IMG/VR virus record: IMGVR_UViG_3300033149_004356
Coordinates: 1-41,608 of that record
Strand: one strand, 5' to 3'
Length of the DNA stretch: 41,608 nucleotides
Source of the DNA: a virus
Shown: one piece after another, positions 29,065 through 38,162 of the stretch
How positions within the stretch are numbered: the first letter of the stretch is position 1
Layout: the number at the start of each line of letters is the position of its first letter
The notes under the pieces: model-generated
The model's input: only the letters and a program-made list of their open reading frames with translations
Told to the model about the DNA's origin: nothing
Database searches by the model: none
Position numbers and translations under genes: made by a program

Positions 29065-30012
29065 ATGTCAATTTATACAAGAGGAGAAACTTATGTTCAT
29101 AGAATATTAATTATTGATAGAACTGATACTATAGTTTATCCATCAGACTGTACTATGTATATTTATGATTCTTGTGGTAGTCTTGTTAATGCTGGGGGAA
29201 CCTCTATGGCTACAAGTGCTGGAGACAGTTATTTTCAAGGTAAATATGCAATCCCAAATGATATGAAATATGGAGAGTATAATATTCAAGTAATTACTAC
29301 TGATGCTGAAGGAGATAGAGCCATATTTGATGATAAATTGTATATCTTTCCATGGAATATAGTACATGATGTTAGAAAATACTCAGGCATAACCTCAAAA
29401 AAATCTATTAGTGACCATGATATATCAGCTCAAATATGGGAAGCATATCAAGAAGCATTAGATGATGTATTTGAATTTTGGCATGATGATATACCAAATT
29501 GTAATCCAGATACAGGAGAATGGTTTAATGGTAGTAATACAGTCTTTGAAACAGCTCATGGGCCTATTGCAGATAAAGATGGTGATGGAGTAGTTCAAGG
29601 ATGGGGAGAATCCTCATGTGGAACAGATATTTGGGGCTGGTGGAAAGATGAAGATGGAGATTGCCACAAATTGAAAATAACCGTAAATGAGGTCCGTTGT
29701 GGAAAAATTACAATAACGCAAACAAATGGTATGGCAATACCAAGCAGTGCAAAATGGGTAAAAATATCCTATTATACTGAATGGGAAACATATAACGAAA
29801 GAAAATTTAGAATGGCTGTAGCATATCTTGCTGCTTATAAATCTATTCAAGCTTTCAAAGCTTTAGATAAAGCTACAATAGCTGATTTAGATTCAAATAA
29901 ATATGATATAGAAATATTAAAAGACAAATCGAGAATGTGGAAACAATATCAAAGAGCAATAAAGAAAGTAACAAAACCAATAATTGATAGTGGAATGATT
30001 CCAGGAGAATGA
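29065..30012 (+). CDS. Head-tail connector/adaptor protein (putative)
   Basis: A 315-residue protein. Residues 1-100 form an Ig-like beta domain, and residues 105-145 and 250-315 helices. Between them stands DKDGDGVVQGWG, an EF-hand-like calcium loop. The helical part with a beta insertion and the position after the capsid gene fit gp6/gp15-type connectors. It is Cys-containing like its neighbours. No direct family match can be made by eye. Confidence 0.5.
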   Translation: MSIYTRGETYVHRILIIDRTDTIVYPSDCTMYIYDSCGSLVNAGGTSMATSAGDSYFQGKYAIPNDMKYGEYNIQVITTDAEGDRAIFDDKLYIFPWNIVHDVRKYSGITSKKSISDHDISAQIWEAYQEALDDVFEFWHDDIPNCNPDTGEWFNGSNTVFETAHGPIADKDGDGVVQGWGESSCGTDIWGWWKDEDGDCHKLKITVNEVRCGKITITQTNGMAIPSSAKWVKISYYTEWETYNERKFRMAVAYLAAYKSIQAFKALDKATIADLDSNKYDIEILKDKSRMWKQYQRAIKKVTKPIIDSGMIPGE

Positions 30013-30506
30013 ATATGACTTACTCTAGCTTTGACCCACGTAAAGCATTTAGAGAAAACCTTGGTTCATTAAAATATGATGAGGATGCTAACCCTTATTA
30101 TTGTTTTGTAATAAAGGATAAGTATAACTCAGATATAAAAATACCTATCTATCTTAGTGAAGAAATTAAATCTGAAGATGAACCAAACTTCCCATACATT
30201 GTAATGTATATTCCTGAAGGTGGCACCACTTATGAGCCACAAGATATAGGTGCTGCTACAAGGAAAATGGAAACATTCATAGAAGTACACATCTATTTCA
30301 CAGATTTAGATAATATAGATAGGACAGAATTTGCTAAAAAAATCAAAGATGAATTACACGACAAAGTTAGAAGTAATCAATCTACAACTTCAGGTATTGA
30401 TTTCATGAATATAGAAGATGATGGATTGGAAAAAGAAACTGACGGAAGACAAATATACTTTCATTATTTAGCTACTTTATATTGTCTATATTACGACCTT
30501 TGTTAA
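30009..30506 (+). CDS. Tail terminator / neck protein (putative)
   Basis: A 165-residue protein whose ATG overlaps the stop upstream (ATGA). The alternating pattern PYIVMYIPEGG, METFIEVHIYFTD, RTEFAKKIKDELHDKV and IYFHYLATLYC resembles the alpha/beta fold of gpU-type tail terminators. It precedes the tail tube gene, as expected. Confidence 0.5.
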   Translation: MNMTYSSFDPRKAFRENLGSLKYDEDANPYYCFVIKDKYNSDIKIPIYLSEEIKSEDEPNFPYIVMYIPEGGTTYEPQDIGAATRKMETFIEVHIYFTDLDNIDRTEFAKKIKDELHDKVRSNQSTTSGIDFMNIEDDGLEKETDGRQIYFHYLATLYCLYYDLC

Positions 30507-30525
30507 TTATTATATGGAAAAATAA

Positions 30526-30657
30526 AATAATTCGTTTAATATCACAAAGGAAGTAGATTGGCACCATATAAATGATGCATATGTGGTTGCTATTCCAAAA
30601 AATTTGCATCAACTATACTATGTAAATAGTAAAACAAATTTATTTACAGGAGGATAA
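30526..30657 (+). pseudogene. Open frame without a start (43 codons)
   Basis: After the short frame ATG GAA AAA TAA the same frame continues NNSFNITKEVDWHHINDAYV to ...NLFTGG and stop, which overlaps the SD of the tail tube gene. There is no start codon for it. It may be a gene remnant. The stretch AATATCAC also opens the tail fibre frame at 38194. Confidence 0.35.
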
Positions 30658-30660
30658 AAA

Positions 30661-31584
30661 ATGACTTTAAACCGTTTAGGTTTACCTTTTCAAGGGGAGG
30701 CTTGGTATTGGGTAGAAGAATCATATGGTAGTGGCGAAAGCTCTACAACTTTACCAATATCATGTAAAATCCAAAATTTAAGAATTGATACCGGAGACAG
30801 ACATAAAGTACTAAGAGATATAGGGTCACCATTAGCATGTCACTTGTTAAAGCAGACATATGAACCTAAAGTTCACTTAGAGTATATTCCTCAATGTGAT
30901 GACACTTTAATATTCGATGCTATTAATAGGTCTTCAGAATGTACACTTCAATCTCTTACTTTATTTACTCAAACAAATAAAGAAGAAGATGATTCAGATA
31001 ATGTTAGTCAGTATTATATTGTTGGTTTAAAACCTTCAACTGTAAGAATCACTGGCTCTAAGAATACTGAATATCTTGTTGTAATAGATTTTGAAGCTAA
31101 ATCAATTGTAACAACTATTGATAAATCAGATACAAGACCATCACCTTTAACTGGAGATTATCTTGCATTTAATATTGCAGGAGAAATTACAAAAACCGGT
31201 GGACATGTAGTTAATACAGACCATATAGCCTTTTGTACTAACAGCATTGAAATTACAGTATCACACAAACTTACAGGATATACTGACCATGATTCGCTTT
31301 ATAAATCATATTTGATTGAAGGCGAAATGGATGTAGAAGGTTCTGTTGACATAACACTTGATGGTGGTGGAGCTCAGCATATAACTGAAGTTCTTGCAAA
31401 CACCTCTTTTGATTTACAAGTAGATTTAGGAAGCTCAGGTTGTCCTAGAATTACACTACCAAATTGTGAATGGAAGAGTTCTAGTGTAGATGAAAATCTT
31501 AGTGGTGAAGGTTTAATGAACTCACCCGGATTTACTTGCAAACCTTCAAGTTGTACTGACATCGTGTCTTCAGTACCAGCATAG
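30661..31584 (+). CDS. Major tail tube protein (putative)
   Basis: A 307-residue protein with GGAGGATAAAAA upstream, the strongest RBS of the tail genes. It is beta-rich. PISCKIQNLRIDTGDRHKV and KVHLEYIPQCDD at the start and a C-terminal Ig-like half (EGEMDVEGSVDITLDGGG) fit tail tube proteins with an extra domain. It has its own terminator and lies directly before the chaperones and tape measure. Confidence 0.7.
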   Translation: MTLNRLGLPFQGEAWYWVEESYGSGESSTTLPISCKIQNLRIDTGDRHKVLRDIGSPLACHLLKQTYEPKVHLEYIPQCDDTLIFDAINRSSECTLQSLTLFTQTNKEEDDSDNVSQYYIVGLKPSTVRITGSKNTEYLVVIDFEAKSIVTTIDKSDTRPSPLTGDYLAFNIAGEITKTGGHVVNTDHIAFCTNSIEITVSHKLTGYTDHDSLYKSYLIEGEMDVEGSVDITLDGGGAQHITEVLANTSFDLQVDLGSSGCPRITLPNCEWKSSSVDENLSGEGLMNSPGFTCKPSSCTDIVSSVPA

Positions 31585-31610
31585 GGAAATTAATCTTTCC
31601 CTTCTTATTT
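31584..31610 (+). terminator. Terminator after the tail tube gene
   Basis: GGGAAA and TTTCCC pair around TTAATC, followed by TTCTTATTT. It overlaps the last base of the stop codon. Confidence 0.7.
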
Positions 31611-31611
31611 A

Positions 31612-31652
31612 TTTCTACACTATACCGGTAAATAACAAGTATACTGTAGAAA
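31612..31652 (+). other. Strong hairpin before the chaperone genes
   Basis: TTTCTACA-C-TATAC pairs with GTATA-C-TGTAGAAA (13 pairs with one C-C mismatch) around a 13-base loop, CGGTAAATAACAA. It lies between two transcription signals and could be an RNase processing site or a protein-binding leader. Confidence 0.55.
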
Positions 31653-31681
31653 AAATATAAAAAATATAAAGAGGTAAAAAT

Positions 31682-32044
31682 ATGAAATATACCGTAAAAT
31701 GTGTAAATAATGGTGAACCTTTCAATATGCCAGCTTGGACTATAGAAAAACATGAAAAAGCATTAGCTCGACTTGCCGCTGACCAAAAAAGAGAAAAATG
31801 GAGTGAAGAAGAAGCCAGCAAGAAATTTAAATATTATATAATATATGAGACTATGCTTGAACTTGACCCAAATTGTGATTTTGAGGAACTAAAAAATTTT
31901 TTAAAGCACCCTATTACATTAACACAATTATTTAATGCAGTGTATGAAGCTGGAAAAGAAAATATCTACTATGTCGAAAATTTTCGCAAGGGTCGAAAGA
32001 CCCAAAAATGCAGAAAGTCAAAATCTACTGGGAAGAAGAATTAA
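31682..32044 (+). CDS. Tail assembly chaperone, G-type
   Basis: A 120-residue protein ending in the zero frame. Helical (EKHEKALARLAADQKREKWS, then FEELKNFLKHP). Position between tail tube and tape measure, plus the frameshift signal near its end, identify it as the first of the two tail chaperones known from lambda gpG. Confidence 0.8.
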   Translation: MKYTVKCVNNGEPFNMPAWTIEKHEKALARLAADQKREKWSEEEASKKFKYYIIYETMLELDPNCDFEELKNFLKHPITLTQLFNAVYEAGKENIYYVENFRKGRKTQKCRKSKSTGKKN

Positions 32045-32256
32045 AAGCATTTCAAGAATCAATTAATATATTGTATCTTGAAAAAGGTGGACTTAACGAA
32101 ATACTCTCTATGAACTATTGGAGATTCAGGAGTATTCTTGCAACGCTACAAAAAAAGAGAAGAATTGAAAGTGGAAAACCCTATATAGAAAAAGGTTTAC
32201 CTCAATCATCAAAAGATATGATTGAAAAAAGAAAAAAACAGAGACCAAGGAATTAA
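31682..32256 (+). CDS. Tail assembly chaperone G-T fusion by -1 frameshift
   Basis: Ribosomes slipping back one base at A-AAT-TTT (31978-31984) leave the first frame after 101 codons and continue in the second frame to 32256, giving about 191 residues. The second frame (open from 31948) adds FSQGSKDPKMQKVKIYWEEE and a basic C-terminus. An internal ATG at 32008 could also start it. The fusion normally recruits tail tube protein to the tape measure. Confidence 0.85.
31978..32003 (+). promoter_or_regulatory. Programmed -1 frameshift signal
   Basis: Slippery heptamer A-AAT-TTT in the correct register, a 5-base spacer (CGCAA), then a stem GGGTC-GAAA-GACCC (31990-32003) with a GNRA loop. All three parts match the standard rule. 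Confidence 0.88.
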
Positions 32257-32257
32257 C

Positions 32258-34999
32258 ATGGCAAAGAGTAAAATAGAACTTCAGATGTTTACAAATGCTA
32301 AACAAATGCTTGGGGAACTTCAACAAATTAATGGTAGTATAAATGCTATCAATTATTCTGTACAAGATATGAATAGAAAAGGAGTAGCAGGGGCTATAAA
32401 ACACAGCTCTGCAATAAAAAATCTTGCATTAAGATTTGTGGGGTATAACTTAATTTTAAATCAAGTAATGGGAGCTCAACAAAAAGTAGTTGATTATATT
32501 AAAGAAAGTATAACGAAGTTTAGAGAGTTTGAAACAAGATTGGCTGAAGTTTCTACGATTATGACTGGAGATTTTGAACCAGCATTACAATCTATGAAAA
32601 GCGGAATAGTAAATTTAGCATTAACGACCGGTCAAGCCACAAGTGATTTAACTAAAGGTCTTTATGATATTATGTCTGCTGCATTTGATGCTAAAGATTC
32701 TATCAATTTACTAAACACTGCTACTAAGGCTTCTATTGCAGGATTGTCAGACGTAAGAACTTCCGTTGATATTTTTACAACTGTTCTTAATACTTATGGA
32801 ATGTCAGTATATGAAGCTACAAAAGTTTCAGATACCCTATTTCAGTCAGTGGTCAGAGGTAAGTTTCAATTTGCAGATTTAGAATCAGCTCTTGGATATG
32901 TTGTTCCAATTGCTGCTCAAGCTGGTATTGAGTTTGAAGAATTAATGGCTGCATTATCAACGGCTACAAGGCACGGTCTTCATCTTGATATGGCGTCTCG
33001 TGGTTTAGCAATGGCATTACAGAATATTATTAATCCATCAGAGGGTGCTGCAAAAGCTGCAAGAAAGTATGGAGTAGAGATGAGCGGTCTTGCACTTCGT
33101 ATAAAAGGAATTACAGGTGTATTCAGTGATATGCAGGAAAAGACTAAACAATACGGAAAAATAGTTCTTAATGAGCTTATTCCAAATATTAGGTCTTTAA
33201 GAGTTGCAATGGTACTTGCTGGCGAAGAAGGAATGGAAGGTTTATTAGATGATATGGAGAAACTTCAAGTTTCTGCAGAAAGAACTGAAGAAGCTTTTAA
33301 TAGAATTAAAAATACATCACAGTTTGCTTCTAATGTAATTACTCAAGATTGGGAAAAGACACAAAGGGAGGTAGGTGCTGCTTGGGATGAACTTGCATTA
33401 GGAATACAAAAAGGAATTACAGATATTGTTGCAAATTGGAAATCTTTTATACCTATTATTGGTCCTATTTTTACGGCAGAAAAATGGGACAAGTACCAAG
33501 ACAAACTTAAAAGAGTTACTGCTTTAGAAGAAAAATATTTAGGCATTAAAAGGGGTGGAAAATATGGTGCCAAGTATACTTTAATTGAACAATCTGATGT
33601 AGACATAATGAAAAGCTACTTAGCAATTCAAAAAGAAATGGGGAATCTTGGAGAACAAATAACCATAAGAATACGCAGGGGCGAAGAATATGATGACTTA
33701 AAAGAGCAACTACTTGAATGCACTACAATATCACAACAACTAACAGATAATTTTAACAGAGCTTTTGGTGAGTCTATTCTTGGCGGTATTAGAAATTTAG
33801 AATCATTAAAATTAACGTTAGAAGAAATTGAATTTGATATTGAAAGATTAAGAGAGCATTTAGAAAAACCTATAAAATTTGGTTGGGGCGGATTTCAAGA
33901 AAGATTTGAAGCCAGAAAAGAAATAGAGGGTGGAATTAAAGGTACACTTAATTATCAAATGCAATTATTACTTGCAGACCAAGAATTAGCAGATGTAACA
34001 CATGATATATCTTCTGGATTAGCTGACCAAAATTATCAGTTTAAAGTCTTAAACAAAAAGCAACAAGAGGCTGTAAGAATTGTTAGAGAGCATGAAGCAG
34101 CAACAAAATCTGCCAGACAAGAAACTACATTGATGAATATAGAATTAAGAAAATTACAAATTCAAATGTTAGAATTACAATTAGTTGGTATGATAAGGCG
34201 AAGAGGTTTAACTAGAGCTGAAGAAAAGAAAATGAAAGCCCTTCAAATAGCACAGGCTAAACTTAGGCTTAAGAATTTAAAAGAAACTGAGAAAACCACA
34301 AAGGAAATGTATACTAATTACCTTGAGAAAAAAGCTTTATTAGATAATTATGTTAGAGACTTACAAGAATCTCAGTATCAATTAAAGTATTCATATGACC
34401 AACAAGTTGCAGATTTAAATAATACAATTAATTATGAGCGTAATTTATTAAAGGAGAGAGAGATACAATGGGATAATACTATTAATAAAATAACTACAAA
34501 AGAACAAGAGTTATCTGATACTTTAAAAAAGATACTAGAAGATAAAGATTTAACTTCAGCTTTCGACTTTATAAATATTGATATTCAAGAATTACGGGAT
34601 AATGTAATTGAACTTATAGATGATATTGACGAACTAACACAAAAAGTGTGGGGTAAAAAGAAAAAATCATCTACTCCACCAACTATAGAAGAAATACCAG
34701 AACCATTAAGAGAAACAACACTTGCAAAAACTGGTCTCGGTAGGATAATCGCAGGACAATTTTTCCAGAGAGGTGCAGAATATGTTCATGAAACTGGAAT
34801 GGCAATGGTACATAAAGGAGAAGCAATAGTACCTGCTGGAAAAAAGACTGGTGGCGACATTATTATAGAACATGTAACTATTGAGGTTGACCAAATTTCA
34901 GATATAGATGATGTTGAAAAAATTGGTGCTGTACTATCTTCGGCTGCAAATTCTTACATATTGGACAAAAAAGGAAAAACACGCTATAGATTGAGGTAA
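32258..34999 (+). CDS. Tape measure protein
   Basis: A 913-residue protein. The start at 32258 has AAGGA upstream (an in-frame TTG at 32222 lies inside the chaperone gene). Residues 60-330 match the phage tail tape measure core: LALTTGQATSDLTKGLYDIMS, shown in part as TSDLTKGLYDIMS, then ALSTATRHGLHL and ALQNIINPSEGAAKAARKYG. Long coiled coils follow (residues 570-830), then FHxGG-like YVHETGMAMVHKGEAIVPAG, a typical end of these proteins. It sets tail length. By the usual rule of about 0.15 nm per residue the tail would be near 140 nm (inference). Confidence 0.92.
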   Translation: MAKSKIELQMFTNAKQMLGELQQINGSINAINYSVQDMNRKGVAGAIKHSSAIKNLALRFVGYNLILNQVMGAQQKVVDYIKESITKFREFETRLAEVSTIMTGDFEPALQSMKSGIVNLALTTGQATSDLTKGLYDIMSAAFDAKDSINLLNTATKASIAGLSDVRTSVDIFTTVLNTYGMSVYEATKVSDTLFQSVVRGKFQFADLESALGYVVPIAAQAGIEFEELMAALSTATRHGLHLDMASRGLAMALQNIINPSEGAAKAARKYGVEMSGLALRIKGITGVFSDMQEKTKQYGKIVLNELIPNIRSLRVAMVLAGEEGMEGLLDDMEKLQVSAERTEEAFNRIKNTSQFASNVITQDWEKTQREVGAAWDELALGIQKGITDIVANWKSFIPIIGPIFTAEKWDKYQDKLKRVTALEEKYLGIKRGGKYGAKYTLIEQSDVDIMKSYLAIQKEMGNLGEQITIRIRRGEEYDDLKEQLLECTTISQQLTDNFNRAFGESILGGIRNLESLKLTLEEIEFDIERLREHLEKPIKFGWGGFQERFEARKEIEGGIKGTLNYQMQLLLADQELADVTHDISSGLADQNYQFKVLNKKQQEAVRIVREHEAATKSARQETTLMNIELRKLQIQMLELQLVGMIRRRGLTRAEEKKMKALQIAQAKLRLKNLKETEKTTKEMYTNYLEKKALLDNYVRDLQESQYQLKYSYDQQVADLNNTINYERNLLKEREIQWDNTINKITTKEQELSDTLKKILEDKDLTSAFDFINIDIQELRDNVIELIDDIDELTQKVWGKKKKSSTPPTIEEIPEPLRETTLAKTGLGRIIAGQFFQRGAEYVHETGMAMVHKGEAIVPAGKKTGGDIIIEHVTIEVDQISDIDDVEKIGAVLSSAANSYILDKKGKTRYRLR

Positions 35000-35003
35000 T
35001 ATT

Positions 35004-35141
35004 ATGGTAAGTTATGAGGAAGACGTAATTACAATAAATGATGGAGATATAATTGAAATAGGTCCTAAAGACAAAATTTTAGGTATGTATGCAGATGGCT
35101 CTAAATTTGTAATATTACGCTGGATAGCAAAGAGGTTATAA
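35004..35141 (+). CDS. Small beta protein (45 aa)
   Basis: It has TTGAGGTAATATT upstream. MVSYEEDVITINDGDIIEIG and KILGMYADGSKFVILRW are all-beta. Unknown function. Confidence 0.6.
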   Translation: MVSYEEDVITINDGDIIEIGPKDKILGMYADGSKFVILRWIAKRL

Positions 35142-35142
35142 T

Positions 35143-35313
35143 ATGGCGTATATGTGTCCTAAATGTAAAAAATTACAACACTATGCTTCAAGATGCAAAT
35201 ACTGTGGTTACAAAGAAAAAAGAAAAAATAAAAAAGTTACGGCTGAGAAATTAGCAAAACTTAAACAATACAAAGTTCCAGATGAGTATTGGATAAGAAA
35301 AAGGAAGGATTAG
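35143..35313 (+). CDS. Zinc-ribbon protein (56 aa)
   Basis: MCPKCK and CKYCG form a rubredoxin-like knuckle pair in the first 22 residues, and a Lys-rich helix follows (KKVTAEKLAKLKQYKV). It has AAGAGG upstream. A zinc ribbon inside the tail operon is unusual. Confidence 0.65.
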   Translation: MAYMCPKCKKLQHYASRCKYCGYKEKRKNKKVTAEKLAKLKQYKVPDEYWIRKRKD

Positions 35314-35314
35314 A

Positions 35315-35869
35315 ATGGGATTAGATGACCAAAGAGAGCACATAGTATTTTATGGATTCTATACTAATGACTGGTGGGAAAGTTTTGGTGCTTTCTCAAA
35401 TGAAAAGAATTTACTCCATAGAGAATATATTAGTGATGGTTGTTCTACTTTAGATTCATCGGAAGCATCTAATACTCATAAATTTTTATATCCCGACCAT
35501 ATTAAAAAGACTTATTATATAGAAGGAACGATTACAGGTAACATAGTATTGGCTGCAAGTGGTTGCACATCTACTGTTACCGATTTCAGGGTTACCGTCT
35601 GCAAAGTACATGAGGACACAACTGAAACAGAACTTGCTACTACTGGATGGATAACTGTTAATGATACTCTTGCTTGGGATGCTGGATTAAGTATTGGTGA
35701 TGAAGTAGTTTATTGGTTTTCAATAGACGTATGGGAAGAACAAAAGATTACTGATAATGAAAGACTGTATTTAAAAATTGAGGTTAATTGTAATTCATGT
35801 ACACATTTAATGCATTCGAATGACCCACAATGGGAAGATGTGTGGGTAGATATTCCGTTTAGGTTATAA
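35315..35869 (+). CDS. Tail-region beta-sandwich protein (184 aa)
   Basis: A beta-rich protein with six Cys. KKTYYIEGTITGNIVLAAS, VTVCKVHEDTTETELATTG and VVYWFSIDVWEEQ form a sandwich resembling baseplate or tail-tip carbohydrate-binding modules. It lies between tape measure and tail-tip genes. No catalytic motif. Confidence 0.55.
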   Translation: MGLDDQREHIVFYGFYTNDWWESFGAFSNEKNLLHREYISDGCSTLDSSEASNTHKFLYPDHIKKTYYIEGTITGNIVLAASGCTSTVTDFRVTVCKVHEDTTETELATTGWITVNDTLAWDAGLSIGDEVVYWFSIDVWEEQKITDNERLYLKIEVNCNSCTHLMHSNDPQWEDVWVDIPFRL

Positions 35870-35871
35870 AT

Positions 35872-37236
35872 ATGGGAACTTTTACTATTAATCAAATACA
35901 GGTAGGAAAAAATCTCTATCTTTACCCAAATGATGATGGTTGTAATATAGATTTGACACCAGAAGGAGATGCTAAAAATTGCGAGTGTGTTGATGACCTT
36001 CGGCTAAATCCTGATGAAGATTCAACTTATGTATATAGTTCAGCAACAGATTTAAATTATGATTTATATGAATTACCAGACCACACTACAGAAACAGGTA
36101 CTATAAATTATGTACAAATTTATGCAAGAGCCAAATCACATTCATATCCACAATCACCAGATGGGGTATATAAAATAATACTTACAGATAATGCATGTTC
36201 AAATATTTATAAATCAAATGATATAAATTTACTTGCTGATACATATGCGACATATAATAAAGTGTGGACTACAAATCCAAGAACTACCGCAGCGTGGACT
36301 TGGAGCGACATAGATAATCTTGAGATAGGAGTAGAATGCAGTAGTCCTACAATAACTGGAATCTCTAAAACTTTAACCATAAGACCTAATGCAGCAGGTA
36401 CACATACACAATTAGATAAAAGTGGTTGTACTTCTAATTATGAATGTGTCGATGAAACTGTAGCAGATGATGCCACTACACAAGTATATAGAACATCAGG
36501 CGGTGGAGTAAAATATGATGTTTATAATTTAGAAGACCACACAACTGAAACTGGAACAATAACAAAAATAGTGGTTTTTGCAAAAATGAAATATGACTTA
36601 CCCGGAGCAGGTACTGACTTTGCAAAAATACGTATAAGAACTGGTGGTTTAAATTATACGAGTAGTGCGTTTACAGTGGCACATGATTGGACATTATATT
36701 CAAAAACTTGGACAACAAATCCAAACACAGCAGTTGCATGGACTTGGGCCGATATTGATGCACTTCAAGCTGGAATTCAATTTGATGATTTTGCACACGC
36801 AATAAGATGCACACAAGTATATGTGGTAGTTTATTATACTGAAGCTGGTATTAATCCACAAATCAGAACTACACAATGTTATGCAAAAATTAATTACGAT
36901 GAAGAAATAACTTGTACTCTAAATAAACCTAAACAAATATCAGTTGACCACCAGCAAAACATAAAAATGCTTAATTTCTGGAGTGGGAATCGAGCAGTAT
37001 ACGGATTAACTAGAAGCAAACGTACGATGGTTTTAACTGGAACTCAGTATGGAAATGATGCTTGTACTAAAATAGAGTGTGTTAAGAATATGGGTGAGGC
37101 TGGAAACGAGATTACAACAGCCGACTTAGGTAGTAGTGAATTTGATAGTGTATTTAGAATAATAAGTTTTGGCTGGAAAAAAATAAGCGACCAACCATTA
37201 AGAATGGACTGGATATTAGAACTGGAGTATGCATAA
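35872..37236 (+). CDS. Tail-tip protein with duplicated jelly-roll domains (454 aa)
   Basis: Two tandem domains (about residues 15-165 and 170-320) share the blocks ECVDD/ECVDE, DHTTETGTI, KVWTTNPRT/KTWTTNPNT and AWTWSDIDNLEIG/AWTWADIDALQAG, clear evidence of internal duplication. Such domains often bind glycans. The C-terminal 130 residues (LNFWSGNRAVYG, then LDMDWILELEYA-like end) form another domain that recurs in the next protein, as in distal tail proteins. It probably acts in the tail tip or adhesion. Confidence 0.7.
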   Translation: MGTFTINQIQVGKNLYLYPNDDGCNIDLTPEGDAKNCECVDDLRLNPDEDSTYVYSSATDLNYDLYELPDHTTETGTINYVQIYARAKSHSYPQSPDGVYKIILTDNACSNIYKSNDINLLADTYATYNKVWTTNPRTTAAWTWSDIDNLEIGVECSSPTITGISKTLTIRPNAAGTHTQLDKSGCTSNYECVDETVADDATTQVYRTSGGGVKYDVYNLEDHTTETGTITKIVVFAKMKYDLPGAGTDFAKIRIRTGGLNYTSSAFTVAHDWTLYSKTWTTNPNTAVAWTWADIDALQAGIQFDDFAHAIRCTQVYVVVYYTEAGINPQIRTTQCYAKINYDEEITCTLNKPKQISVDHQQNIKMLNFWSGNRAVYGLTRSKRTMVLTGTQYGNDACTKIECVKNMGEAGNEITTADLGSSEFDSVFRIISFGWKKISDQPLRMDWILELEYA

Positions 37237-38129
37237 TGCCAACGATTACATATTATTTTAATAGTTATAAAGATAATAGTGGATGGACTTATCCAGGTAA
37301 AATGGTAGATAATAATTTGAGTAATTTTGCCATAGCTAGTAGTAAGTCAATATTAACTTTAGACTCTAACACATGTACAGTTGCAGCAGGTGGCAGAATA
37401 TATAAAGTCGAATTGCGAATGTATGGAAAAGCAGGTATAGGTAATAAAACTAATAATAAAACCCAACTAAGACCAATATTTGCTGATGGTGAAGGAGATA
37501 ACCATCTTAAACAATGGACTAAAACAGCTGCTTCGTGGTCAGATTGGTATGATATAACATCTGATACTAATGCTCCAAAGCGCTGGTCTTGGGATGATGT
37601 AATTAATTTAAAATGTTATCATGAATCTATAGCACACTCATCATCAGATGATATTGCAAAAGTTGAAATAAGAGTATCTTATTCAGAATGTGACAATTGT
37701 GATACCTTTTTAGTAGAAGGAGAATCATATTCTGTTTATTTAACTGCTCCCATTTGGGGAGGAGAGGATAATAAAATCTCCAAAGATATAGACCGAAAAT
37801 CTTTCTGGTCAGGAAATTATGATGTTAACGATAATGGGATAGTAACTCAGCCATTAGTACTACGAGGATTTGAAACTGCTGAATGTGATACAGAACTTTG
37901 TGGCATAGCATTTGAAGGTGGAGCTTACTTTTCATTATACTTTAATATGGGATTTACAAACAAAATGAGATTCATGATTGAAATGGCTGATAATAATGAA
38001 GAAGTTACCATTTCAGGATTAGGTGATTGTATGGACGGTGTTTACATTATAAAAACTTTCCACTATAATACGGTTATAGGTGCAATCAATACCTATGCAT
38101 GGAATATGACATTAGAAAAAGTGAAATGA
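37236..38129 (+). CDS. Tail-tip protein (297 aa)
   Basis: It couples to the previous gene by TAATG. Residues 1-150 resemble one jelly-roll unit of its neighbour (KRWSWDDVINLKCY), and the last 140 residues the shared C-terminal domain (DRKSFWSGNYDVN, AWNMTLEKV). A partial copy of its FETAECDTELCGIAFEGGAY region is found at 28872-29060. Confidence 0.65.
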   Translation: MPTITYYFNSYKDNSGWTYPGKMVDNNLSNFAIASSKSILTLDSNTCTVAAGGRIYKVELRMYGKAGIGNKTNNKTQLRPIFADGEGDNHLKQWTKTAASWSDWYDITSDTNAPKRWSWDDVINLKCYHESIAHSSSDDIAKVEIRVSYSECDNCDTFLVEGESYSVYLTAPIWGGEDNKISKDIDRKSFWSGNYDVNDNGIVTQPLVLRGFETAECDTELCGIAFEGGAYFSLYFNMGFTNKMRFMIEMADNNEEVTISGLGDCMDGVYIIKTFHYNTVIGAINTYAWNMTLEKVK

Positions 38130-38162
38130 GAAAATGATTAAATATATTTAGAGGAATATTAT

